Part shown: piece after piece, positions 1 to 8,570 of the stretch
Position numbering within the stretch: the first letter of the stretch is position 1
Layout of the letters: the number at the start of each line of letters is the position of its first letter
NCBI RefSeq assembly: GCF_035762065.1
Contig: NZ_DASTPW010000050.1
Coordinates: forward strand, 1 to 64,000
Reading direction: 5' to 3'
Length of the DNA: 64,000 nt
From: Methylibium sp035762065
GTDB taxonomy: Bacteria > Pseudomonadota > Gammaproteobacteria > Burkholderiales > Burkholderiaceae_C
The notes under the pieces: model-generated
Databases searched by the model: none
Told to the model about the DNA's origin: nothing
The model's input: the letters and a program-made list of their open reading frames with translations, nothing else
Position numbers and translations under genes: made by a program

Positions 1-144
1 CAGCAGCTCCTGGGTGGACGGGTCGGCGAGCGTCTGTGCGGCGGCCGAAGTGGCGAGCAGGGCTATGAGCCCCGGCAAGACGGCGCGGCGGCCGGCCGCC
101 GACAGCGGCTGGACGGCATGACGGGCCGAAGCAAGGGATTCCAC
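1..144 (-). CDS. Exported protein, N-terminal fragment (runs off left edge)
   Basis: An open minus-strand frame enters from the left edge. The best start is GTG at 144, giving 48 visible residues. Residues 17-36 form a typical export signal: basic GRR, a hydrophobic core (LPGLIALLAT), then an SAAAQ cleavage region. The first mature residues read TLADPSTQELL. The rest of the gene lies outside the window, so the family cannot be named. No ATG is available in this frame and no clear ribosome binding site precedes the GTG, so the exact start is uncertain. Confidence 0.4.
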   Translation of the reverse strand, partial: MESLASARHAVQPLSAAGRRAVLPGLIALLATSAAAQTLADPSTQELL

Positions 145-274
145 CGAGACGGTGTCGCGTCGGCGACATGAAACCAGGGGCCGCGATCATCGCTGCGGCC
201 GATGGCCGCTCGGGTTTCGACTTAGGGGCGAGTCGTGACCAACGGTGTCACGGCGCCGACCGCGGCGCGGCGGC

Positions 275-1534
275 TCAGCCGGGCGGCGTGGGGCTGCTGC
301 GTTCGCGCATCGAGCCGGCCACGAGATCGAAGCGCAGCAGCCGGCATTCGATCGGCCCGTTCCACAGCGGCACGCGGCGGCTTTCCTTCAGGCGCATCGC
401 CTGCGGCAGCTTCGGATCGGGGCTCAGCACCCAGGCGGTCCAGCCGGCGTAGTGGCGCTTCCAGTGGGTGGCGAGCCGGGCGAAGAAGTCGCCGGCGGAT
501 TCGCCCTCGGCGAAGCCCTCGCGCGCCGCCGTCCGCGCGCCGCCGACGGCGGGCAGGCGCGTGCCGCCCGTCCCCTTCGGCTCGATGCGCTCGCCGTACG
601 GCGGGTTCAGCAGCAGCGTGCCGCGCCCGGTGGGCGGCATGCGCTGCAGCGCGTCGGCGGTCTTGAAGTCGATGGCAGCGGCGACGCCGGCCCGCTCGGC
701 GTTGCGGGCGGCGAAGTCGGTCATGCGGAAGGCCACGTCGCCCGCGAAGATGGCCACCGCGCTTGCATGCTGCTGCGCGCGTGCCGCCTCGCGCAGTTCG
801 CGCCAGGCGGCCTGCGCGGCGGCGTCGCGGAAGGGGCCGAGGCGCTCGAAGGCGAAGCGGCGCAGCGCACCGGCGGCGATGCCGCAGGCGATCTGCGCGG
901 CCTCGATCGCGATCGTGCCGCTGCCGCAGACGGGGTCGAGCAGGGCGCCGTCCTCCGCGCGGCCCTGCCAGCCGGCGGCAGCAAGCATCGCGGCGGCGAG
1001 CGTTTCCTTCAGCGGCGCCTCGCCCTGGTCCTGGCGCCAGCCGCGCTTGAACAGGGCCTCGCCGGAGGTGTCGACGTAGAGCGTCGCGTGGGTGGCGCTC
1101 AGGTGCAGCAGCAGCGGCAGGTCGGGCCGGTGCAGGTCGACATCGGGGCGGGCGCCCTGCGTCTCGCGCAGCTGGTCGCACACGGCGTCCTTGATGCGCA
1201 GGCCGGCGAAGTTGAGGCTTTTCAGCGGCGCGCGCTGCGCGGTCACGTCCACACGCAGCGTGTGGCGCGGCGTGATCCAGTCGGCCCAGCGCGGCTCGCG
1301 CGCCAGCGCGTAGAGATCGTCCTCGTGGCGGTACGGCGCTTCGGCGACGCGCCACAGCACCCGCTGCGCGAGGCGGCTGTGCAGGTTCAGCGTCATCGCT
1401 TCGCGCACGCCGCCGCCGAGCGCCACGCCGCCGCGCTGGGTGCGCACCGCGGCCTTCGGCAGCAGGCGCGCCACCTCGTCGGCGAGCAGCGCCTCGACGC
1501 CGGCGGCACAGGGCAGAAAGAGCACGGCGTTCAT
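275..1534 (-). CDS. THUMP-domain class I SAM-dependent RNA methyltransferase (RlmL/COG0116 family)
   Basis: A 419-residue protein. The N-terminal third looks like a ferredoxin-like plus THUMP RNA-binding region. The C-terminal two thirds is a methyltransferase with a SAM-binding motif DPVCGSGT beginning at D200 and a catalytic NPPY at residues 310-313, typical of N-methylation of guanine or adenine in RNA. Related proteins modify 23S rRNA (the RlmL N-terminal half makes m2G2445); this one lacks the second RlmK-type methyltransferase domain, so the exact target base is inferred only. Its ATG overlaps the stop of the upstream protease gene (ATGA), indicating translational coupling. Confidence 0.85.
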   Translation of the reverse strand: MNAVLFLPCAAGVEALLADEVARLLPKAAVRTQRGGVALGGGVREAMTLNLHSRLAQRVLWRVAEAPYRHEDDLYALAREPRWADWITPRHTLRVDVTAQRAPLKSLNFAGLRIKDAVCDQLRETQGARPDVDLHRPDLPLLLHLSATHATLYVDTSGEALFKRGWRQDQGEAPLKETLAAAMLAAAGWQGRAEDGALLDPVCGSGTIAIEAAQIACGIAAGALRRFAFERLGPFRDAAAQAAWRELREAARAQQHASAVAIFAGDVAFRMTDFAARNAERAGVAAAIDFKTADALQRMPPTGRGTLLLNPPYGERIEPKGTGGTRLPAVGGARTAAREGFAEGESAGDFFARLATHWKRHYAGWTAWVLSPDPKLPQAMRLKESRRVPLWNGPIECRLLRFDLVAGSMRERSSPTPPG

Positions 1535-2019
1535 CGATGCACCAGGGCGAGCGAAAGCGCGTTGTGCACGAGGTGCGCACCGGCCGCCGCGAAGTAGGCC
1601 ACCAGCATGCCGGCGCTGCGGTAGGCGGCGTAGACGCCGGCGAAGACCAGGCCCACGGCCAGCATCACGAAGCCGTGCCCCGGCCCGCCGCCGATCGCGT
1701 GCGCGAGGCCGAACACCGCGGCACCGGCCACGAGGCCCCAGGCCAGCGGCAAGCGCAGCCGGTGCGCGATCTCCATCGGCGCGCCGGGCGCGAACAGCGT
1801 CTCGTACAGCGGCGCGGCGACCAGCGCGAGCCAGGCCACCTGCGCCGGCGCGCGGCTGCCGTCGAACACGCCCTCGGCCGCCGAGGGGCCGAGCAGCTCG
1901 GGAGGAAACAGCCGCTCGACGCTCCACGACAGGCCCCAGGCCAGCGCGAAGCTGAAGCCGCCCGCCAGCGGCACGCCGGCCACGGCCGCGGCCGCCTTGC
2001 CCGCGGCGGCGGCCCTCAC
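1531..2019 (-). CDS. CPBP-family (CAAX-type) intramembrane glutamic protease
   Basis: A 162-residue, very hydrophobic protein with about four membrane segments. It carries degenerate forms of the CPBP motifs: PLYETLF with a downstream HR (motif 1), FGLAH (motif 2, FxxxH) and HLVHN (motif 3, HxxxN). Members cleave within membranes or act in bacteriocin self-immunity; the substrate here is unknown. The GTG start overlaps the rpoN stop (GTGA) and the stop overlaps the next start, so the gene lies tightly inside an rpoN-protease-methyltransferase transcript. The GTG is the only start preserving the first hydrophobic segment. Confidence 0.75.
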   Translation of the reverse strand: MRAAAAGKAAAAVAGVPLAGGFSFALAWGLSWSVERLFPPELLGPSAAEGVFDGSRAPAQVAWLALVAAPLYETLFAPGAPMEIAHRLRLPLAWGLVAGAAVFGLAHAIGGGPGHGFVMLAVGLVFAGVYAAYRSAGMLVAYFAAAGAHLVHNALSLALVHR

Positions 2020-3605
2020 AGCGCGCGCCGCAGGTTCGCCGGCGCGATCTTCAGCGCCTCGCGGTACTTCGCGACGGTGCGGCGCGCCACCTGGATGCCT
2101 TGCTCCTCCAGCATCGAGGAGAGCTGGCTGTCCGACAGCGGCTTCTTCGCGTCCTCCGCGGTGACGAGCTGCTTGATCAGCGCGCGCACCGCGGTGCTCG
2201 ATGCGTTGCCGCCGGCGTCGGTGTTCAACGACGAGCCGAAGAAGTACTTGAGCTCGTAGGTGCCGTAGGGCGTGCTCATGTACTTGGCGGTGGTCACGCG
2301 CGAGATGGTCGATTCGTGCAGGCCGAGCTCGTCGGCGATCTCGCGCAGCACCAGCGGCTTCATCGCGATCGCGCCGTGGCTGAAGAAGCCCTTCTGCCGC
2401 TCGACGATCGCCTGGCTCACGCGCTGGATGGTGTCGAAGCGCTGCAGGATGTTCTTCATGAACCAGCGCGCCTCCTGCAGCCGCGCAGAGAGGCCCGCGC
2501 CGGATTCGGTGCGCGCGCCGCGCTGCTGCTTGATCGCCTGCGCGTAAAGGTCGTTGATGCGCAGCCTGGGCATCACGTCGGGATTGAGCGTGACCCGCCA
2601 GCCGCGGCCGGCCTTCTGCACGATGACGTCGGGGATCACGATGTTCGCCTCGGCCTTGGCGAACGGCCGCCCCGGCTTGGGCTCGCAGCGCACGATCAGC
2701 GCCTGCGCGGCCTTCAGCAGCTCTTCGTCGGCGCCGGTCGCGGCCATCAGCTTCTTCGCGTCGCGGCGCGCGAGCAGCTCGAGGTGGTGCTTGCAGATCA
2801 GGATCGCGATCAGCTGCGCCTCGCAGCGCGGCCCGGCGCGCAGCTGCAGCACCAGGCACTCCGGCAGGTCGCGCGCGCCGACGCCCAGCGGCTCCATGTT
2901 CTGCAGCCACTTGAGCGCGCAGCGCAGGCGGTCGAGCAGCGTCTCGGCGTCGTCGGGGTCGTCCAGGTCGTGGCCGTTGTGCGGCGCGTCGAACGAGGGC
3001 GACGCGGCCAGCCGCTCGGCGATCTCCTCGAGCGGGTCGGCGAGGTAGCCGTCCTCGTCGAGCGACTCGATCAGCACCATCACCGCCGCGCGGTCGGCCG
3101 CCGAAAGCCGCATGCCGCGCAGCTGCTCGCGCAGGTGCTCCGCAAGGCTGGGTGCGGCGCTGTTGCGCTCGGTGGCGTCGTAGTCGTCGCTCGCGTCGCC
3201 GGCGGCGTTGCGGCCCGGCGTCTCGCGGATGCCGTCGAAGTCCTCGGCCTCGGTGCCGTTCTCCCAGTCCTCGCGTTCGGGCGTACCGAAGTCGTTGCCG
3301 TCCATCGGCGCGGGCTCGCCCTCGGCCGGCGCGGCCTCGGTGGCGGCGGCCGACGGGCTGCTGCTGCCGTTGACGCCGTCCCAGGCTTCGTCGTCGCCGC
3401 GCGCATCGACTGCCGCGCGCTCGGCCGGCGCGTCCCAGGGCGTCGCGTGCTCCTCGTCGGCTTCGAGGAACGGGTTCTGCTCGAGCATCTGCTCGACTTC
3501 CTGATGCAGCTCGAGCGTCGACAGCTGCAGCAGCCGGATCGACTGCTGCAACTGCGGCGTGAGCGCCAGGTGCTGCGAGACGCGCAGCTGCAAGCCTGGC
3601 TTCAC
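2016..3605 (-). CDS. rpoN: RNA polymerase sigma-54 factor
   Basis: A 529-residue sigma-54. The glutamine/leucine-rich activator-interacting region I is at residues 1-50 (LQQSIRLLQLS), followed by an unusually long acidic region II (about 55-160, rich in D, E, A), a core-binding region, a helix-turn-helix, and the diagnostic RpoN box ARRTVAKYR at residues 507-515 near the end. It recognises -24/-12 promoters and needs AAA+ enhancer-binding proteins. It sits directly after lptA-lptB, the usual betaproteobacterial arrangement, but the genes that normally follow (hpf, ptsN, hprK) lie about 47 kb away. Confidence 0.97.
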   Translation of the reverse strand: MKPGLQLRVSQHLALTPQLQQSIRLLQLSTLELHQEVEQMLEQNPFLEADEEHATPWDAPAERAAVDARGDDEAWDGVNGSSSPSAAATEAAPAEGEPAPMDGNDFGTPEREDWENGTEAEDFDGIRETPGRNAAGDASDDYDATERNSAAPSLAEHLREQLRGMRLSAADRAAVMVLIESLDEDGYLADPLEEIAERLAASPSFDAPHNGHDLDDPDDAETLLDRLRCALKWLQNMEPLGVGARDLPECLVLQLRAGPRCEAQLIAILICKHHLELLARRDAKKLMAATGADEELLKAAQALIVRCEPKPGRPFAKAEANIVIPDVIVQKAGRGWRVTLNPDVMPRLRINDLYAQAIKQQRGARTESGAGLSARLQEARWFMKNILQRFDTIQRVSQAIVERQKGFFSHGAIAMKPLVLREIADELGLHESTISRVTTAKYMSTPYGTYELKYFFGSSLNTDAGGNASSTAVRALIKQLVTAEDAKKPLSDSQLSSMLEEQGIQVARRTVAKYREALKIAPANLRRAL

Positions 3606-3640
3606 GACGCAGCACTCGCAGTGCGCAGCCCAACCAAGCA

Positions 3641-3723
3641 GCCGCGGCGGATCCGGCTCCGCCGGTCCGCTCGGGGCGCCCCCCCGGGGGGGAGCGCCGA
3701 AGGCGCAACGGGGGGGGGCGTCA
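3641..3723 (-). repeat. Intergenic repeat, copy A (3' of lptB)
   Basis: This GC-rich element occupies the gap between the lptB stop and the rpoN start. It shares most of its bases, in the same order, with 6024-6104: a GGATCCGGC block, a GGTCCGC block, a central C-run/G-run palindrome (seven C then seven G at 3679-3692), a GCGCCGAAGGCGCAACG hairpin block and a terminal G tract, ending directly at the gene stop. Read from lptB, the transcript would fold into several strong hairpins, so it could act as a 3'-end or REP-like element. No terminal T tract is present. Confidence 0.6.
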
Positions 3724-4551
3724 TCACATCTTGAAGTGTTCGCCGAGGTAGACCTTGCGCACGTCCGCGTTCTCGACGATCTGCTCCGGCGTGCCTTCGG
3801 CCAGCACCCGGCCCTCGTTGATGATGTAGGCGCGGTGGCAGATGCCCAGCGTCTCGCGCACGTTGTGGTCGGTGATCAGCACGCCGATGCCGCGCGCGCG
3901 CAGGAAGCCGATGATTCGCTGGATCTCGATCACCGCGATCGGATCGACGCCCGCGAAGGGCTCGTCGAGCAGGATGAAGCGCGGCTGCGTCGCCAGCGCG
4001 CGGGCGATCTCGACGCGCCGGCGTTCGCCGCCGGAAAGCGCTGGCGCCGGGCTGTCGCGCAGCTTCTCGATCGAGAGGTCGCGCAGCAGGCCGTCGAGCT
4101 GCTCGCCGATGCGCTTGGGCGCGAAGGGCTTGCCGGCCTCGTCGGTCTGCAGCTCGAGCACCGCGCGGATGTTTTCCTCGACGGTGAGCTTGCGGAAGAT
4201 CGACGCCTCCTGCGGCAGGTAGCTCAGGCCGAGCCGCGAGCGCTGGTGGATCGGCAGGCGCTCGATCGGCCGGCCGTCGATGCGGATCTCGCCGGCATCC
4301 GCGCGCACCAGCCCGACGATCATGTAGAAGCTGGTCGTCTTGCCCGCGCCGTTGGGCCCCAGCAGCCCCACCACCTCGCCACCCGAGACGGCCACGTGCA
4401 CGTCCTTCACCACGCGGCGCGCGCCGTAGGTCTTCTGCAGGCCGCTGGCTTCCAGCCGGCTGGGCGCCGCGGCGTCGGCCTGCAGCGCGGCGGCGGCTTG
4501 CGCGGCGCGCGAGGCGGGCGGCTTCGGCCCCTGGGCGAGGCCGACCTTCAA
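3724..4551 (-). CDS. lptB: LPS export system ATP-binding protein
   Basis: A 275-residue ABC ATPase that powers lipopolysaccharide extraction with LptF/LptG. It shows Walker A GPNGAGKT at 65-72, Q-loop Q114, signature LSGGE at 172-176 and Walker B ending DEP at 196-198. About 33 low-complexity Ala-rich residues precede the conserved LEASGLQKTYG start, making it longer than the usual ~240 residues; a shorter start is possible, but the annotated ATG overlaps the lptA stop (ATGA), supporting it. It lies between lptA and rpoN. lptC is not adjacent. Confidence 0.95.
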   Translation of the reverse strand: MKVGLAQGPKPPASRAAQAAAALQADAAAPSRLEASGLQKTYGARRVVKDVHVAVSGGEVVGLLGPNGAGKTTSFYMIVGLVRADAGEIRIDGRPIERLPIHQRSRLGLSYLPQEASIFRKLTVEENIRAVLELQTDEAGKPFAPKRIGEQLDGLLRDLSIEKLRDSPAPALSGGERRRVEIARALATQPRFILLDEPFAGVDPIAVIEIQRIIGFLRARGIGVLITDHNVRETLGICHRAYIINEGRVLAEGTPEQIVENADVRKVYLGEHFKM

Positions 4552-5150
4552 GGCCGGGCCTCCGGGGCCGGGGTGGGCGGCCCGTCCTTCGGCGCCTCGC
4601 GCGGCGTCAACACGCCGCGCACGCGCCCCGGCGTCGCCGCCGAGGTGTCGCCGCCGACGACCTGGAACACCTCGGTCGTGTTGTCGTAGGAGATGAGGCT
4701 GCCGGCCACCTCGTCGGCCAGCGTGTTGCCGCGAAAGCGGCGCAGCACCGCGTTGTTGACCAGCTTGACCACGTCGCTGCGGCTGTCGTACTCCAGCCGC
4801 TCGGCCTCGCCCTCGAGCACTTCGTCGCTGCCCTCGCGCTTTTGGCGGAAGTAGGCGCGCTTGTTCGCGCTGCCGGTGGCGATGGCCGACTGGTAGCCGT
4901 CGCGCGTCTGCTTGACCTCGACGCGGTCGGCACGGATCACGATCGTGCCCTTCGTGATTTCGACGTTGCCGAGGAGGATGTTGGTCTGCTTGAGCTCGTC
5001 GACCCGGGCGCTGTCGGCGACGAAGGCGAGCGGCTGGCGGCGGTCGCCGCGCTCGGCGGCGGCCTCGCCGGCGGCCAGGCCGAGCGTGACGGCGAGCACC
5101 GCGGCGGTCCGGAACAAGAAGGCAGGCATGACGGCAAAGCTCTTCGGCAT
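4548..5150 (-). CDS. lptA: LPS transport periplasmic protein
   Basis: A 200-residue exported protein with the OstA/LptA beta-jellyroll domain (about residues 40-160), which bridges inner- and outer-membrane parts of the LPS export machine. The start chosen (MPKSFAVMPAFL) puts a clear signal peptide first, ending near GEAAAERGD; an upstream ATG at 5207 would place 19 polar residues before it and is less likely. A TAGAAT hexamer lies just upstream on the coding strand. The C-terminal tail is Pro-rich. It is translationally coupled to lptB. Confidence 0.92.
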   Translation of the reverse strand: MPKSFAVMPAFLFRTAAVLAVTLGLAAGEAAAERGDRRQPLAFVADSARVDELKQTNILLGNVEITKGTIVIRADRVEVKQTRDGYQSAIATGSANKRAYFRQKREGSDEVLEGEAERLEYDSRSDVVKLVNNAVLRRFRGNTLADEVAGSLISYDNTTEVFQVVGGDTSAATPGRVRGVLTPREAPKDGPPTPAPEARP

Positions 5151-5290
5151 GAATCTTGCAGCCGATTCTAGGGGCCGCGTCGGGCCCCTTTGCTTGCCTT
5201 CGAGCATCGGCGCCCGGTTGTGGCGCGAACGACGCGGGCGCCCGACGCCTCTTGTGCGATCGGCGCGCGCCGGCTAGCGGCGGCGCAGGC

Positions 5291-5941
5291 TCAGGCGCCC
5301 TTGCGGATGCGCGCGACGAGGAAATCGGTGACCGCGAGCGCGCGGTCGTTGCCGCCGGCCATCGAGCCCGAGGTGAAGTAGCTGCCGTCGATGCCCATCG
5401 CCGGCGTGCCGTCGATCTTGTAGCCGATGGACAGCGCCGCGGCCTGCTTGGCGCGCGTGGCGATGCCGAAGGAGTTCATCGTGTCGAGGAACTTGGCCTT
5501 GTCCACGCCGTTCTTCGCGACGAATTCGCCGATGCTGTCCGGCGTGTCGAGCTTGAGCTTTTCGACGTGCATCGCGTTGAACACCTTGCGGTGCAGGCTG
5601 TCCAGCAGGCCCATCGTCTCGATCGCGAAGTACAGCTTCTGGTGGATCACGTAGGGCACTTCGCGGAAGGCCACCGGCATGCGCCGGAAGTTCACGTCGG
5701 CCGGCAGCTTCTTCGCCCAGGTCTCGAGCATCGGCTCGAAGCTCGCGCAGTGCGGGCAGCCGTACCAGAAGAACTCGACGACCTCGATCTTCTTCGGATC
5801 CTGCGTCGGCTGGCGCGCGCCCAGCTTCACGTAGTTCGTGCCCTCGACCGGGCCGCCCTGGGCATGGGCCGCGGCCGGGCCGAAGAGCGCCGCGCAGGCT
5901 GCGGTGCTGGCGGAAGCGAGAGCGAAGTCACGGCGGTTCAT
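5291..5941 (-). CDS. dsbA: Thiol:disulfide interchange protein, DsbA family
   Basis: A 216-residue periplasmic oxidoreductase with a thioredoxin fold interrupted by a helical domain. The active-site CPHC is at residues 62-65, the classical DsbA dipeptide PH, and a conserved cis-Pro loop (DGTPAMGIDG) follows near residue 175. It would introduce disulfides into exported proteins, a likely client being LptD encoded in this window. The signal sequence begins MNRRDF and has an AHA cleavage site, so it resembles a twin-arginine signal. It lies downstream of a SPOR gene, separated by a repeat element. Confidence 0.92.
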   Translation of the reverse strand: MNRRDFALASASTAACAALFGPAAAHAQGGPVEGTNYVKLGARQPTQDPKKIEVVEFFWYGCPHCASFEPMLETWAKKLPADVNFRRMPVAFREVPYVIHQKLYFAIETMGLLDSLHRKVFNAMHVEKLKLDTPDSIGEFVAKNGVDKAKFLDTMNSFGIATRAKQAAALSIGYKIDGTPAMGIDGSYFTSGSMAGGNDRALAVTDFLVARIRKGA

Positions 5942-6023
5942 CGAGGAATGTCCTTGTCAAAAAGCGGTCTGGCTGTGAGCGCCGGCGTCCGAGAGGAGTT
6001 CAACCGTCCGTCGCCTACGGGTG

Positions 6024-6104
6024 GCCGCCGCGGATCCGGCTTCGCTGGTCCGCCAGCGGCGCCTCTTTGAGGGGGAGCGGCGAAGCCGCAACGGGGGTGG
6101 GTCA
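6024..6104 (-). repeat. Intergenic repeat, copy B (3' of the SPOR gene)
   Basis: This is the second copy of the element seen at 3641-3723, in the same orientation relative to the gene it follows: it begins at the stop codon of the SPOR gene and runs toward dsbA. Shared blocks are GGATCCGGCTTCG, GGTCCGC, a G-rich centre, GCGGCGAAGCCGCAACG (a perfect small hairpin) and a G tract. By eye about three quarters of positions match copy A, with compensatory-looking changes in the GCCGAAGGC/GCGAAGCC hairpin. Confidence 0.6.
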
Positions 6105-6713
6105 CTTCTGCACGCGAACCAGGGCGGCGACGGTGCCGGCGCCGTCGAGCGTGTCCTTCACCTTTTCGGCATCGAGCCGCTGCGCGAACGGGCCGATGCG
6201 CACGCGGTACATGATCCGGCCCGACTGCTCGCGCTCGGTGATCTTCGATTCGAACCCCTGGATCGCGAGCTTGGCGCGCTGCGCCTCGGCCTCTTCGGTG
6301 CGCGAGTAGGCGCCGGCCTGCACGAAGTAGACGAAGGCGCCGTCGACCGCGCCGGCGCCAGTGGTCGAGAGGTCGCTGCCGGGCTTCGCGGGCGCGCCGA
6401 GCGTCGCGCTGCGCTGCGCGTCGGGCGCCGGCGGCGGCAGCACCACGCCCGCGGGTGCCGTGGAGCCGGCCGCCGAGGCCGCCGGGTTGCGGCCGTGCAG
6501 CGGCGTGTTCGGGTCCCACTTGCGGTTCTTCTCCGCCTCGGCCGCGTCCTGCTCGGCGGTGCGCTGCGGCACCTTGTTGATGAAGGGCACCGGCACCTTG
6601 GTGACGTACAGCGCCACGCCGAGCGCGAGCGCCAGGCCGACCAGCAGCCCGATCACCGCGCCGACGAGGAAGCCGCCGGCCTGGCCTTGTCCGATCTTCG
6701 TTCGGGACCTCAT
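6102..6713 (-). CDS. SPOR-domain membrane protein
   Basis: A 203-residue protein: a short cytoplasmic N-terminus, one membrane segment at about 13-38, a Pro/Ala-rich linker (about 40-124) and a C-terminal SPOR domain (about 125-203, VYFVQAGAY at its start, VRIGPF later). SPOR domains bind denuded septal peptidoglycan, so a role at the division site is likely (FtsN-like). The start ATG at 6713 directly precedes the membrane segment; upstream codons overlap argS. It follows argS by about 10 bases, forming an operon. Confidence 0.85.
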   Translation of the reverse strand: MRSRTKIGQGQAGGFLVGAVIGLLVGLALALGVALYVTKVPVPFINKVPQRTAEQDAAEAEKNRKWDPNTPLHGRNPAASAAGSTAPAGVVLPPPAPDAQRSATLGAPAKPGSDLSTTGAGAVDGAFVYFVQAGAYSRTEEAEAQRAKLAIQGFESKITEREQSGRIMYRVRIGPFAQRLDAEKVKDTLDGAGTVAALVRVQK

Positions 6714-6723
6714 CGTCGCTCCG

Positions 6724-8433
6724 TCACATGCGCTCGGGCGCGGAGACGCCGAGCACGTCCAGACCGTTGCGCAGCACCTGCGCGGTCGCGTGCAGCAGCG
6801 CAACACGAGCGCGGCTCAGCGCCACGTCGTCGCCGAGGAAGCGCTCGGCCGCGTAGTAGGCGTGAAAGGCGCCGGCGAGCTCGCGCAGGTAGAAGGCGAC
6901 GTCGTGCGGCGCCAGCTCGTTCGCCGCGCCGGTCAGCATCGCCGGGTAGGCGGCCAGCTTCAGCATCAGCGCGGTCTCGGTCGGCGCGACCAGCCTGGAC
7001 AGGTCGGCTTCGACAGCCTCGGCCTCGGCCGCGCCGGCGGCGCGCCATTGTTCGATCACCGAGCAGATCCGCGCGTGCGCGTACTGCACGTAGTAGACGG
7101 GGTTCTCGTCGCTGCGCTTGATCGCGACATCGACGTCGAACACAAATTCGGTGTCGGCCTTGCGGCTGATGAGGAAGAAGCGCACCGCGTCGCGGCTCGT
7201 CCAGTCGATCAGGTCGCGCAGCGTCACGTAGCCGCCGCTGCGCTTGGAGATTTTGACCTCCTCGCCGCCCTTCATCACCTTGACCATCGTGTTGAGCACG
7301 TAGTCCGGATAACCGGCGGGGATGCCCTGGCTGGTCTGCGCCGAATAGGCTTGCAAGCCGGCGCGCACGCGCGCGATCGTGCCGTAGTGGTCGGTGCCCT
7401 GCACGTTGATCACCTTCGTGAAGCCGCGCTCCCACTTGGTGACGTGGTAGGCCACGTCGGGCACGAAGTAGGTGTACGAGCCGTCGGACTTGCGCATCAC
7501 GCGGTCCTTGTCGTCGCCGTCTTCGGTGCTGCGCAGCCACAGCGCGCCGTCGCGCTCGTAGGTCTTGCCCGACTCGACGATCTTGCCGACGGTCGCCTCG
7601 ACCCGCCCGCTCGCATACAGGCTCGACTCCAGGAAGTAGTGGTCGAAGCGCACGCCGAAGGCCTGCAGATCGAGGTCCTGCTCGTGGCGCAGGTAGGCCA
7701 CCGCGAACTGGCGGATGCCGTCGAGGTCGTTCGCGTCGCCCGAGGCGGTGAACTCGCGGTCGTCCGCCTTGACCGTCTTCTTCGCGAGGAAGTCGGCCGC
7801 GATGTCGGCGATGTATTCGCCGTTGTAGGCGGCCTCGGGCCAGCCGGCGTCGCCCGGCGCGAGGCCCTGGATACGCAGCTGCACCGAGCTCGCGAGCGTC
7901 GCGATCTGCACGCCGGCGTCGTTGTAATAGAACTCGCGCGTGACCTGCCAGCCCTGCGTTTCGAACAACCGGCAGATCGCGTCGCCCAGCGCCGCCTGCC
8001 GGCCGTGGCCGACGTGCAGCGGCCCGGTCGGGTTGGCCGAGACGAACTCGACCATCACGCGATCGTCTCGGGACGGCTGGCGGCCGAAGCCCGCGCCCGC
8101 CGCCAGCACCTCGGCGACCACCTGCTGCTTCGCCGCCGGCTTGAGCTTCAGGTTGATGAAGCCGGGGCCCGCAATCTCGAGCTGCTCGACCCAGCGCTGC
8201 ACTGCGCCGCGCGAGCGCAAGCGGGCGATCAAGGCCTGCGCGACTTCGCGCGGATTGCGCTTCAGCGGCTTGGCGAGCTGCATCGCGGTGGTGATCGCCA
8301 GATCGCCGTGCGCCGCCTGCTTCGGGCTCTCGAATGCGGCGACCGGTTTCGCGGTACTGCCACCGGCTTCGGCGACGATCTCGGCGAGCGAGGCGTCGAG
8401 CGCCTGAAGCAGCTCCTTCTGCGCTTGAATCAT
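6724..8433 (-). CDS. argS: Arginine-tRNA ligase
   Basis: A 569-residue class I aminoacyl-tRNA synthetase. The N-terminal Add-1-type domain is followed by the HIGH-like motif HVGH at 140-143 (in NPTGPLHVGHGR), the Rossmann core and a C-terminal anticodon-binding DALR domain. Length matches bacterial ArgRS. A TAGAAT hexamer at 8440-8445 on the coding strand lies only 7 bases before the ATG, which would put transcription initiation at or next to the start codon. The SPOR gene follows immediately. Confidence 0.97.
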   Translation of the reverse strand: MIQAQKELLQALDASLAEIVAEAGGSTAKPVAAFESPKQAAHGDLAITTAMQLAKPLKRNPREVAQALIARLRSRGAVQRWVEQLEIAGPGFINLKLKPAAKQQVVAEVLAAGAGFGRQPSRDDRVMVEFVSANPTGPLHVGHGRQAALGDAICRLFETQGWQVTREFYYNDAGVQIATLASSVQLRIQGLAPGDAGWPEAAYNGEYIADIAADFLAKKTVKADDREFTASGDANDLDGIRQFAVAYLRHEQDLDLQAFGVRFDHYFLESSLYASGRVEATVGKIVESGKTYERDGALWLRSTEDGDDKDRVMRKSDGSYTYFVPDVAYHVTKWERGFTKVINVQGTDHYGTIARVRAGLQAYSAQTSQGIPAGYPDYVLNTMVKVMKGGEEVKISKRSGGYVTLRDLIDWTSRDAVRFFLISRKADTEFVFDVDVAIKRSDENPVYYVQYAHARICSVIEQWRAAGAAEAEAVEADLSRLVAPTETALMLKLAAYPAMLTGAANELAPHDVAFYLRELAGAFHAYYAAERFLGDDVALSRARVALLHATAQVLRNGLDVLGVSAPERM

Positions 8434-8570
8434 CGAAGGATTCTAGGCGGCGACCCTCGCGCGGCCCTGCAGCGGCGGGCCTCGCAGGCAGTCCTTCACG
8501 GCCCAGGCGGCGCACTCGCACGCGGCTTGCCGAGCGGCCTCGCCGATGGAACCATCATCGCCACGCCACC

